Source of the DNA: an uncultured Bacilli bacterium
GTDB lineage: Bacteria > Bacillota_I > Bacilli_A > RF39 > UBA660
Assembly: GCA_934162325.1 (NCBI GenBank)
Contig: CAKPIH010000049.1
Location: 1 to 6,390 of the forward strand
Reading direction: 5' to 3'
Length of the DNA stretch: 6,390 bases
Numbering within the stretch: the first letter of the stretch is position 1; every line of letters starts with the position of its first letter. Below the pieces are notes generated by a model. That model was not told the origin of the DNA. It worked only from the letters and a program-made list of their open reading frames with translations, and did not search any database. A program made the position numbers and the translations under genes. Positions 1 to 4,801 of this stretch are shown piece by piece.

Positions 1-948
1 GTTAAAGAGTTATCTAGTTTTCAAATAGATATAATGAAAACAATGAATGATAATTTTAATGGATTAAATGAAAGAATGGAAAAGAAACTTAGTCAAATTA
101 ATGATAAAGTTAATGAAAGATTAGATGATAATTTTGCTAAGACTAATAAAACATTTACAAATATATTAGAAAGATTATCTAGAATAGATGAAGCTCAAAA
201 GAAAATAGATACTTTATCTACGGATATTGTTTCTCTTCAAAGTATTTTAACTGATAAAAAGAGTCGTGGTATATTTGGTGAAATTAATCTTAAGCATATT
301 CTTGTTAGTATATTTGGTGAAAGAAATGATAATGTATATAGACTTCAGTATACTTTTCCTAATACCACTATTGCTGATGCAGTAATATTTGCTCCCGAGC
401 CATTAGGTACTGTTGCTATTGATTCTAAATTTCCTTTAGAACATTATCAAAAAATGGTTGATAAAAATCTTTCTCCACTAGAGAGAACTGCTGCGGAAAA
501 AGAATTTAAAGCTGATGTTAAGAAACATATTGATGCTATTAGTTCTAAATATATTATTCCCGGTATTACTTCAGACCAGGCTATTATGTTCTTACCTGCT
601 GAGGCTTTATTCGCTGAAATTAATGCTTATCATAGTGATTTAGTTGAATATGCTCATAGAAAAAGAGTATGGATATGTTCTCCTACGACATTAATTAGTA
701 CATTTACTGTTATTGAAGTTCTTCTTAAGAATATGGAGAGAGATAAATATACTAGTATTATTCATGATGAACTTAATAAATTAGGTGTTGAATTTAGTAG
801 GTATAAAGATAGATGGGATAAGTTATCTAGAAGTATAGAAACTGTTAATAAAGATATTGAAAGTATTCATGTTACTACTGATAAGATTACTAAAAGATTT
901 GACTCTATTAGTAGAGTAGAAATTAAAAATAATAACGAAATTGAGTAA
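1..948 (+). CDS. rmuC: RmuC-family protein (DNA recombination protein RmuC), 5' end cut by window
   Basis: The reading frame is open from base 1, so the first in-frame ATG (34) is probably internal and the true start lies outside the window. Family members usually have 400-500 residues; about 315 are visible. Numbering from that Met, residues 1-70 are a charged, heptad-like coiled coil, as expected between an N-terminal membrane anchor (not visible) and the core. The RmuC core follows: RGIFGE (78-83), ADAVIF (114-119), DSKFPLEHYQ (130-139), a DQAIMFLPAEALFAEI block near 181-196, and SPTTLISTF (216-224). The D...DxK arrangement (Asp115, Asp130, Lys132) fits the PD-(D/E)xK nuclease-like fold predicted for the family. 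RmuC limits inverted-repeat recombination in E. coli; its biochemistry is poorly defined. The stop is TAA, with no clear terminator after it. Family assignment is confident; cellular role is from the family only. Confidence 0.93.
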   Translation, partial: VKELSSFQIDIMKTMNDNFNGLNERMEKKLSQINDKVNERLDDNFAKTNKTFTNILERLSRIDEAQKKIDTLSTDIVSLQSILTDKKSRGIFGEINLKHILVSIFGERNDNVYRLQYTFPNTTIADAVIFAPEPLGTVAIDSKFPLEHYQKMVDKNLSPLERTAAEKEFKADVKKHIDAISSKYIIPGITSDQAIMFLPAEALFAEINAYHSDLVEYAHRKRVWICSPTTLISTFTVIEVLLKNMERDKYTSIIHDELNKLGVEFSRYKDRWDKLSRSIETVNKDIESIHVTTDKITKRFDSISRVEIKNNNEIE

Positions 949-968
949 GTAAAAACTCTTAATAATAT
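941..968 (+). promoter_or_regulatory. Possible sigma-A promoter for the membrane protein/DUF3603 pair
   Basis: TTGAGT (941-946, 4/6 to TTGACA) and TAATAT (963-968, 4/6 to TATAAT) are separated by 16 bases and overlap the rmuC stop codon. The position suits the downstream pair, but such matches are common in A+T-rich DNA, and read-through from rmuC is equally possible because no clear terminator separates them. Confidence 0.3.
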
Positions 969-1002
969 CTATTTATTTGAATATGTTTAAATGAGGGATA
1001 TT

Positions 1003-1224
1003 ATGGTAAGAGTTTTTTTCTTTTTACTTGGATTTGGTTTTATGGTTATTGGATGTAGTTTTATTATTTTATATCTTAATTTAATGTCTATGGGGTATAA
1101 TTTTTTGAATTATGTTAATTTTATTGTTAGAAGATTTGAATGTTATTTTAGTATTATCGGTCTTATTATGATGATTTTATCAATGACTATTAAAGGAGAA
1201 GATAAGAATGAATTATATTTATGA
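1003..1224 (+). CDS. Small two-helix membrane protein of unknown function
   Basis: The protein has 73 residues from ATG 1003. This start is preferred over ATG 991 because GAGGG (993-997) lies 5 bases before it, while nothing resembling a ribosome site precedes 991; the longer form would have 77 residues. Two hydrophobic segments are visible: about residues 4-26 (VFFFLLGFGFMVIGCSFIIL) and about 47-63 (CYFSIIGLIMMILSM). They are joined by a polar stretch with an Asn/Tyr-rich part and Arg-Arg-Phe-Glu (43-46). The short C-terminal tail (KGEDKNELYL) is charged. The arrangement suggests an integral membrane hairpin. The 3' end overlaps the next gene by 17 bases, so the two are probably translationally coupled and co-expressed. 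I do not recognise the family. The TGA stop is followed four codons later by TAA, so the end would shift little if TGA were read through. Confidence 0.75.
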   Translation: MVRVFFFLLGFGFMVIGCSFIILYLNLMSMGYNFLNYVNFIVRRFECYFSIIGLIMMILSMTIKGEDKNELYL

Positions 1225-1834
1225 TATTGTACTTAATTTTAATAAGGAATATTATTCTTTTTATGAATGGAATAGAAAAGATAATATTATTAATGTTAAG
1301 AAGATTCCTCTGTTTCTTGTAGATAATGAATGTTTTAATATTATGAAACATGATAATGTCTGTGTTAGTAAGGATTTTATTAATGTTATTAGAGATAAAA
1401 CTTATACTTATACAAGGAGTAAACTTGGTCCTTCTATTCTTATTTCTAATGAGAAAGAAGTTATAGCTATTATGTTTAATGAAAATGGTAACTTAATTAA
1501 AAGAAGTAGTCTTACTCTTGATGAAGAAGAAGAGGTACTAGATGAAATTGTAAACAATGAAATATACAATATTCCTATTATTAAACATACTAAAGTTAAT
1601 AATGATAATGTTACTAGAATTATTAAAGAAAAGAGAGACTTTCTTCTAAAATATATTAGTAATGAAAAGAATGATATTAATTTAAAATATTTATACTATG
1701 ATTATTTTGAGAAGGATGAAGATAATATTAAATATATTAAAGATAAATTAATTAAAGAAATAAAAGATAATTGGAATAAAAGACTTAATAAATTTTATGA
1801 TACCGCGATTATATTTAGTAAGATTAAGAATTAA
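1208..1834 (+). CDS. DUF3603/UPF0736 (YjbA-like) protein
   Basis: The protein has 208 residues, is soluble and strongly charged, and carries no signal peptide. The N-terminal block YIYDIVLNF...FYEWNRKDNI...VKKIPLFLVD (residues 3-39) matches, from memory, the start of the Bacillus UPF0736/DUF3603 family (B. subtilis YjbA): a YDI motif, a (H/Y)EW followed by charged residues, then a (V/I)PL(F/L)xVD strand. A run of acidic residues (LDEEEE, 104-109) and a C-terminal YLYYDYFEKDED region also resemble that family. Family members have about 250 residues, so this one is shorter. The function of the family is unknown. GGAG at 1195-1198 lies 9 bases before the ATG, within the upstream membrane-protein gene, implying coupling. 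Codons strongly favour T-ending forms (ATT, AGT, CTT), as in rmuC. The family call is a recollection by motif, not a search result. Confidence 0.6.
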   Translation: MNYIYDIVLNFNKEYYSFYEWNRKDNIINVKKIPLFLVDNECFNIMKHDNVCVSKDFINVIRDKTYTYTRSKLGPSILISNEKEVIAIMFNENGNLIKRSSLTLDEEEEVLDEIVNNEIYNIPIIKHTKVNNDNVTRIIKEKRDFLLKYISNEKNDINLKYLYYDYFEKDEDNIKYIKDKLIKEIKDNWNKRLNKFYDTAIIFSKIKN

Positions 1835-1857
1835 ATTTATATTTATTTGTATAAAAT

Positions 1858-1902
1858 CTTCTGCTGGTATACATAATTATAATAGAATATTCGCAGATAT
1901 TC
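1858..1902. promoter_or_regulatory. Inverted-repeat cluster and TATAAT box between DUF3603 gene and hit gene
   Basis: This non-coding stretch holds TCTGC (1860-1864) facing GCAGA (1893-1897). Nested in it are a perfect palindrome GAATATTC (1885-1892) and a spaced inverted repeat GAATAT/ATATTC (1885-1890 and 1897-1902). A plus-strand TATAAT (1878-1883) lies beside them but has no good -35 at normal spacing. It could be an operator, or a folded leader element upstream of the hit gene. No known regulator site is recognised. Confidence 0.25.
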
Positions 1903-1906
1903 ACTT

Positions 1907-1936
1907 AAGAAAATATTTATTTATTTTCTTTTTTTT
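1907..1936 (+). terminator. Weak A+T hairpin with T-run, possible terminator of the DUF3603 unit
   Basis: A perfect 9-bp stem (AAGAAAATA at 1907-1915 with TATTTTCTT at 1922-1930) has a 6-base loop and is followed by six Ts (1931-1936). Only one pair is G-C, so it may be inefficient or a chance product of low-complexity sequence. The T-run merges with the -10 element of the next promoter. Confidence 0.4.
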
Positions 1937-1944
1937 GATATACT
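1936..1944 (+). promoter_or_regulatory. Extended -10 promoter of the HIT gene
   Basis: The sequence TGATATACT is an extended -10 element (TG at 1936-1937, TATACT at 1939-1944). The position where a -35 would lie reads TTTATT, a poor match, so the TG motif probably compensates. A transcript would start close to the ribosome binding site GGAGG (1951-1955), giving a leader of only about a dozen bases. Confidence 0.5.
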
Positions 1945-1964
1945 TATAGTGGAGGTAACCTAAT

Positions 1965-2321
1965 ATGGATATATTTTGTAAAATTATTAATAATGAAATA
2001 CCATCATATACAATATATGAAGATGATGTTGTAAAGGTATTTTTAGATGTTAACCCTAATAGTACTGGCCACTGTCTAATTGTGCCTAAAGAACATTATC
2101 AAGACTTCTTTGATATTGATAAAGAAGTACTTAATCATGTTTTAGAAACTGCGAAAGTTATAGCAAATAGATTAAAAGAAAGACTAAATTGTGACGGTAT
2201 TACTTTTGCTCAAAATAATGGCCTTGGTCAAGATGTTAAGCATTATCATTTACATCTAATTCCTAAGTATCATAATGATGATAAATTATCTATTGAAGAA
2301 GTATATAATAAATTAAAGTAG
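1965..2321 (+). CDS. HIT-family (histidine triad) nucleotide-binding hydrolase
   Basis: The protein has 118 residues, close to the usual 110-145 of HIT hydrolases. The N-terminus MDIFCKIINNEIPSYTIYED is the classical opening of the HINT/Hit branch. LDVNPNSTGHCLIVPKEHY (28-45) forms the substrate-binding strands, and the triad HYHLHLI spans 93-99 with His93, His95 and His97; His95 is the expected nucleophile. Gln89 in GQDVKH is also typical. Such enzymes hydrolyse nucleoside phosphoramidates and related AMP conjugates in the cytosol. The usual CxxC zinc pair at the N-terminus is reduced to one Cys (Cys5; Asp2 stands where the first is expected). GGAGG lies 9 bases before the ATG. The TAG stop falls inside the terminator stem. 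From memory this corresponds to B. subtilis hit, which lies near prsA there as well. Confidence 0.93.
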   Translation: MDIFCKIINNEIPSYTIYEDDVVKVFLDVNPNSTGHCLIVPKEHYQDFFDIDKEVLNHVLETAKVIANRLKERLNCDGITFAQNNGLGQDVKHYHLHLIPKYHNDDKLSIEEVYNKLK

Positions 2322-2339
2322 GCAAATGTCTACTTTTTT
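2315..2339 (+). terminator. Rho-independent terminator of the HIT gene
   Basis: AAAGTAG (2315-2321) pairs with CTACTTT (2330-2336) around an 8-base loop, and the T-run continues to 2339. The stem's left arm contains the TAG stop codon of the HIT gene (2319-2321), so terminating ribosomes would cover the hairpin as it forms. Confidence 0.7.
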
Positions 2340-2350
2340 AATTAAAACTA

Positions 2351-2378
2351 TTGCATTTAATATTTTTTATGATAAAAT
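2351..2378 (+). promoter_or_regulatory. Sigma-A promoter of the 183-residue gene
   Basis: TTGCAT (2351-2356) and an extended -10, TG-A-TAAAAT (TG 2370-2371, hexamer 2373-2378), are spaced 16 bases apart. The predicted start point, near 2385, falls in the left arm of the inverted repeat that surrounds the ribosome binding site. Confidence 0.55.
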
Positions 2379-2381
2379 GTT

Positions 2382-2404
2382 AAGTATAAGGGAGGTTTAT
2401 ACTT
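2382..2404 (+). promoter_or_regulatory. Inverted repeat enclosing the Shine-Dalgarno site (candidate operator or RNA hairpin)
   Basis: AAGTATAA (2382-2389) and TTATACTT (2397-2404) form a perfect 8-bp inverted repeat around GGGAGGT (2390-2396), and the ATG follows immediately at 2405. As DNA it is a symmetrical site over the expected transcription start. As RNA, if transcription starts upstream of it, the ribosome site would be displayed in a hairpin loop. No other gene here has this arrangement. Confidence 0.45.
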
Positions 2405-2956
2405 ATGGATAAAATAATTTCAAACGGAACTGAGGTTTTAATTTTTTCTGAAAATAAAAATAATGATTCAAAAATATTGGAAAAAAAGAAGCCTATGAAG
2501 GGAGTTATAATAAGTAGTAAAAAATCTGAAGACTTATCTTATCATGGAAGTCCATGGTACGAACAAATATACATAGTACTAGGAGACAATGGAAAAACAT
2601 ACGAAACAACTTACGGAAGTGCAAATTCATTAATAGGAAATGTTTATATTTTAACAGTAGATCATTATATAAAATATATAAATCATCTAATTGAAGAAAA
2701 CAATAAGAAAATGATAGATTTACAAACAGAAAACGAAAGTTTAAGGGAAATGTTAACATATTTTACCAATTATAAAGAACCAATAGAAAATAAAGCATCA
2801 AATTATTTACCTAGTAATGATAGCGAGGTAATAAGTGAATTAATGGAAAGCTTTAAGTACGATCCTGATAAAAAAGTTGAAATTTTAGCCAAATATGAAA
2901 CTTTAACAAAGGGTAAAATTCGCTCTAAAAGTTTAACACCAAAGAAAAAGCAATAG
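2405..2956 (+). CDS. Uncharacterised 183-residue protein with small beta-rich N-terminus and coiled coil
   Basis: I do not recognise a named family. Residues 1-85 look beta-rich (NGTEVLIF, MKGVIISS, WYEQIYIVLGDNGKTYETTYG), suggesting a small SH3-like barrel; SYHGSPWYEQIYIVLG (45-60) is the most distinctive segment. Residues about 86-120 (HYIKYINHLIEENNKKMIDL...ESLREML) form a likely helix or coiled coil. The tail is polar and ends in a basic stretch (KIRSKSLTPKKKQ) that could contact nucleic acid. There is no signal peptide or membrane segment, so it is probably cytosolic. GGGAGG lies 9 bases before the ATG and sits in a palindrome loop. Isoleucine is mainly ATA (about 11 of 16), whereas rmuC and the DUF3603 gene prefer ATT, which hints at a different origin or strand history. 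It is monocistronic, with its own promoter and strong terminator. Confidence 0.85.
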   Translation: MDKIISNGTEVLIFSENKNNDSKILEKKKPMKGVIISSKKSEDLSYHGSPWYEQIYIVLGDNGKTYETTYGSANSLIGNVYILTVDHYIKYINHLIEENNKKMIDLQTENESLREMLTYFTNYKEPIENKASNYLPSNDSEVISELMESFKYDPDKKVEILAKYETLTKGKIRSKSLTPKKKQ

Positions 2957-3012
2957 TTTTAATACTATTTATTATCGTTAATGATAATTATTAATTATTT
3001 AAAATTATTTTT

Positions 3013-3044
3013 GTAGTGACTATTTTTTAAGTCACTACTTTTTT
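3013..3044 (+). terminator. Strong rho-independent terminator after the 183-residue gene
   Basis: GTAGTGACT (3013-3021) and AGTCACTAC (3030-3038) form a perfect 9-bp stem with an 8-base loop, followed by six Ts. It lies 57 bases after the stop codon. The intervening 2957-3012 is nearly pure A+T and shows no gene. Confidence 0.88.
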
Positions 3045-3070
3045 ATTTATAAATATTTGTATTACAAACG

Positions 3071-3094
3071 AAAAAACTATCCGAAGATAGTTTC
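3071..3094 (-). terminator. UUCG-loop terminator of the tiny-gene pair (minus strand)
   Basis: Read on the minus strand, AAACTATC-TTCG-GATAGTTT is a perfect 8-bp stem (3086-3093 with 3074-3081) capped by a stable UUCG tetraloop and followed by a T-run. It lies 16 bases after the 39-codon gene, converging with the plus-strand terminator at 3013-3044. Its presence supports real transcription of the minus strand here. Confidence 0.85.
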
Positions 3095-3109
3095 TCTAAA
3101 ATAAATATT

Positions 3110-3229
3110 TTAATACAAGAAAGCATTTCCTAATATGATAGCAAGTAAGATGTATAATACAATAACAATTAATAAACCATTATTGCTTTTATGACTGCAA
3201 GTGCTGCTGCAAGAACTATTTCCAGACAT
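3110..3229 (-). CDS. Tiny Ser/Cys-rich single-helix membrane peptide (39 residues), YjcZ-like partner
   Basis: The ATG is at 3229-3227 and TAA at 3112-3110. An AAAGGAGGTG ribosome site (GGAGG 3243-3239) ends 9 bases before the ATG, one of the strongest in the window. Residues 1-17 are polar and Ser/Cys-rich (MSGNSSCSSTCSHKSNN, with Cys7 and Cys11). Residues 18-34 form a hydrophobic helix (GLLIVIVLYILLAIILG), and the tail is NAFLY. The plan is the same as that of its upstream neighbour: a short Cys-bearing head and one membrane helix. Only 20 bases separate the two genes, so they are co-transcribed and end at the UUCG terminator. By analogy with YjcZ-type peptides it may be a spore-associated membrane or coat component, but this copy is more divergent and no function can be assigned from sequence. 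Confidence 0.8.
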   Translation of the reverse strand: MSGNSSCSSTCSHKSNNGLLIVIVLYILLAIILGNAFLY

Positions 3230-3249
3230 TATAATGCACCTCCTTTAAA

Positions 3250-3342
3250 TTATATCCAAGCGCCTAGTATGATTATTAGTAGGATAAATAGTACTAATAC
3301 AATAGCAGCACTAGATCCAGTACCGCATCCACAGTTACCCAT
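3250..3342 (-). CDS. YjcZ-family sporulation mini-protein (30 residues)
   Basis: The ATG is at 3342-3340 and TAA at 3252-3250. AAAGGAGG (3358-3351) is spaced 8 bases from the ATG. The head MGNCGCGTGSS carries Cys4 and Cys6 in a Gly-rich setting. Residues 12-28 are a hydrophobic helix rich in Ile, Leu and Val (AAIVLVLFILLIIILGA), and the protein ends in Trp-Ile. A Gly/Cys-rich N-terminus followed by a (V/I)LxLFILLIII-type helix is the pattern of the YjcZ family of tiny Bacilli spore proteins, as I recall it; those are expressed in the mother cell and found with spores. A sigma-K-like promoter lies about 30 bases upstream. It is first in a two-gene unit, divergent from the prsA-like gene. Its length makes it easy to miss in routine annotation. 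Confidence 0.88.
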   Translation of the reverse strand: MGNCGCGTGSSAAIVLVLFILLIIILGAWI

Positions 3343-3372
3343 AATACATTCCTCCTTTTTTTCTATTCACAA

Positions 3373-3399
3373 TATTTTATGGAAAAATAAGAAAAGTGT
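3373..3399 (-). promoter_or_regulatory. Candidate sporulation (sigma-K/sigma-E type) promoter for the tiny-gene pair
   Basis: On the minus strand, CATAAAATA (3381-3373) fits the sigma-K -10 pattern CATAnnnTA exactly, and the AC of a minimal sigma-K -35 lies at 3399-3398 with the expected 16-base spacing. The first eight bases also match the sigma-E -10 (CATACAAT) at 7 of 8, but no sigma-E -35 is seen. No good sigma-A -35 is present for the embedded TAAAAT. The motif is short and the region A+T-rich, so a chance match is possible. Confidence 0.45.
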
Positions 3400-3470
3400 G
3401 CTGTACTTTATAAACAATAAAAAAATAAAATTAAAAATTGTGGTAATTTGCCCATATTTACAAAATAGCC

Positions 3471-3499
3471 TTGTATTTTTAGCCTAGATTTGATATTAT
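3471..3499 (+). promoter_or_regulatory. Sigma-A promoter of the prsA-like gene
   Basis: TTGTAT (3471-3476) and an extended -10, TG-A-TATTAT (TG 3491-3492, hexamer 3494-3499), have the ideal 17-base spacing. AAAGGAG (3515-3521) follows, 8 bases before the start codon, so the leader is short. It is divergent from the putative sporulation promoter about 70 bases away. Confidence 0.6.
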
Positions 3500-3529
3500 A
3501 TTAATGTATCTTTGAAAGGAGAATGAAAA

Positions 3530-4672
3530 ATGGCAAAGAAAAAACAAGAGACAAAAAATAATAAAAAAGAAAAAAAAGAGGTAGTAGTAAAGGAAGAAAA
3601 AGTAGTTAAGGAAACTCCTAAAAAAGAGTCTAAAAAAGAATCAAAGAAAGATACTAAAAAAGTAAATAAAGTTAGTGATGATAAAGTATTTAAAATGCTT
3701 GAATTCTTTGATAAATATAGACTTGCTATTTATGGAGCAGTTGGTGGTATATTAGTTACTGTATTAGTAGTTGTTATTATATGGCCTGATAGAATTGCTA
3801 CATTAAAAGATGGTACTCAACCTGTTGCAGAAATTGATGGCTATACAGTAACTGCAAATGACTTATATGAAGATATGAAAGATGTATATTCTATTAGTTC
3901 ATTATTAGATAAGATTGACAATAAAATTCTTGAAGAGAAATATCCTGAAACTGATGAAATGAACGACGAATTAAAACAGCAAGCAGAAAGTTATTATAGT
4001 GCTTATGAACAATACTATAAAATGGATAAAGAAACTTTCTTATCAAATAATGGTTTTGGTAGTGAAAAAGCTTTCTTAGAATATTTAAGACTACAATATA
4101 GAAGAAATAAATATGCTGAAGACTATATCAAAACTTTAATTTCTGATAAAGAAGTAGAAAAATACTATGAAGATAAAGTTTATGGTGATATTAATACTAA
4201 ACACATCTTAGTAAAAGTAGATAGTTCTGCGAGTGATGAAGATAAGAAAAAAGCTGAAGATTTAGCTAAAGAAATTATATCTAAATTAAATGATGGTAAA
4301 TCTTTTGATGATGTTAAAGAAGAATATAAAGATCAAATTACTTATGAAGAATTAGGATATAAATCTTATAATGCCAACTTAGAATCTGCTTATATGGAAG
4401 CTATGCAAAAACTAGAAAATAATAGTTATAGCAAAGAACCTGTTAAGACTTCTTATGGTTATCATGTAATTTATAGAATAGACCAAAAAGAAAAACCTGC
4501 TCTTGAAGATGTTAAAGAAGAAATAATTGATTCATTAGTAAGTGAAAAGAAATCAGAAGATAAAAATATCTCTTATGTTGCTTTAGATAAAATGAGAGAA
4601 GAATCAGGTCTTAAATTCTCTGATACTGTATTAGAAAAGAAATATAATACATATATGTCTCAATATAAATAA
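3530..4672 (+). CDS. Membrane-anchored PrsA/SurA-type peptidyl-prolyl isomerase (foldase)
   Basis: The protein has 380 residues. Residues 1-60 are an extremely Lys/Glu-rich tail (MAKKKQETKNNKKEKKE...). Residues about 66-85 are one hydrophobic helix (AIYGAVGGILVTVLVVVIIW). The rest is extracytoplasmic: VAEIDGYTVTANDLYEDM (99-116) is the typical SurA/PrsA N-domain start, followed by a helical region containing SNNGFGSEKAFLEYLRLQYRR (172-192). A parvulin domain spans about 222-318 (INTKHILVKV ... LGYKSYNANLESAYMEAM ... VKTSYGYHVIYRID), then a C-terminal helical part. PrsA proteins help exported proteins fold outside the membrane. Classical PrsA is a lipoprotein with a lipobox Cys; none is seen here, so a signal-anchor (N-in) topology replaces it. 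Parvulin hallmarks KHILV and YGYHV are present. The gene is monocistronic, and hit and prsA are also neighbours in Bacillus, as I recall. Confidence 0.88.
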   Translation: MAKKKQETKNNKKEKKEVVVKEEKVVKETPKKESKKESKKDTKKVNKVSDDKVFKMLEFFDKYRLAIYGAVGGILVTVLVVVIIWPDRIATLKDGTQPVAEIDGYTVTANDLYEDMKDVYSISSLLDKIDNKILEEKYPETDEMNDELKQQAESYYSAYEQYYKMDKETFLSNNGFGSEKAFLEYLRLQYRRNKYAEDYIKTLISDKEVEKYYEDKVYGDINTKHILVKVDSSASDEDKKKAEDLAKEIISKLNDGKSFDDVKEEYKDQITYEELGYKSYNANLESAYMEAMQKLENNSYSKEPVKTSYGYHVIYRIDQKEKPALEDVKEEIIDSLVSEKKSEDKNISYVALDKMREESGLKFSDTVLEKKYNTYMSQYK

Positions 4673-4675
4673 TTT

Positions 4676-4708
4676 AAATGGTATACACTCTGTGTACCAT
4701 TTTTTTTG
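4676..4708 (+). terminator. Rho-independent terminator of the prsA-like gene
   Basis: AAATGGTA (4676-4683) pairs with TACCATTT (4695-4702), and inner CAC (4686-4688) pairs with GTG (4692-4694) around a TCT loop. A two-base TA bulge sits on the left arm. A run of eight Ts (4700-4707) follows and partly overlaps the stem. Confidence 0.85.
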
Positions 4709-4724
4709 TTTTTGTAGTATAGTC

Positions 4725-4753
4725 TTCACTTTTATCATTTTATTTGATATAAT
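4725..4753 (+). promoter_or_regulatory. Sigma-A promoter of the nucleotidyltransferase gene
   Basis: TTCACT (4725-4730, 4/6) and an extended consensus -10, TG-A-TATAAT (TG 4745-4746, hexamer 4748-4753), are spaced 17 bases apart. The predicted leader of about 40 bases is longer than those of its neighbours. The ribosome site AAAGAGAGG (4788-4796) ends 5 bases before the ATG. Confidence 0.65.
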
Positions 4754-4801
4754 TTAGTTATAAAAGAATATAAGGTGTACATTTAAGAAAGAGAGGATTA
4801 T

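Noticed and set aside
34..36. ATG at 34 as the true start of the RmuC gene
   Set aside because: The frame stays open to base 1, there is no ribosome site before 34, and the protein would lack the usual N-terminal anchor and part of the coiled coil.
943..958. GAGT/ACTC inverted repeat after rmuC as a terminator
   Set aside because: The stem has only four continuous pairs and no T-run follows.
991..1002. Upstream ATG for the small membrane protein
   Set aside because: No Shine-Dalgarno sequence precedes it, whereas GAGGG is correctly placed for the ATG at 1003; the extra residues (MRDI) would only lengthen the cytosolic end.
1222..1224. TGA read as tryptophan (Mycoplasma-type code)
   Set aside because: All Trp positions in clear genes use TGG, and this TGA fits as a stop right after the overlapping start of the next gene.
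2505..2759. Minus-strand open frame of 84 codons
   Set aside because: It lies wholly inside the 183-residue gene on the other strand, has no ribosome site, and has a Phe/Leu-rich composition typical of the antisense of A-rich coding sequence.
2957..3012. TTATC-GTTAAT-GATAA small inverted repeat in the A+T-rich gap
   Set aside because: It is short, lacks a T-run and is expected by chance in such sequence; the strong hairpin at 3013 explains termination.
3191..3487. Plus-strand open frame of 98 codons
   Set aside because: It has no ribosome binding site, an unnatural composition for this genome (MTASAAARTISRHYNAPP), and lies antisense to the two well-supported tiny genes and across the divergent promoters.
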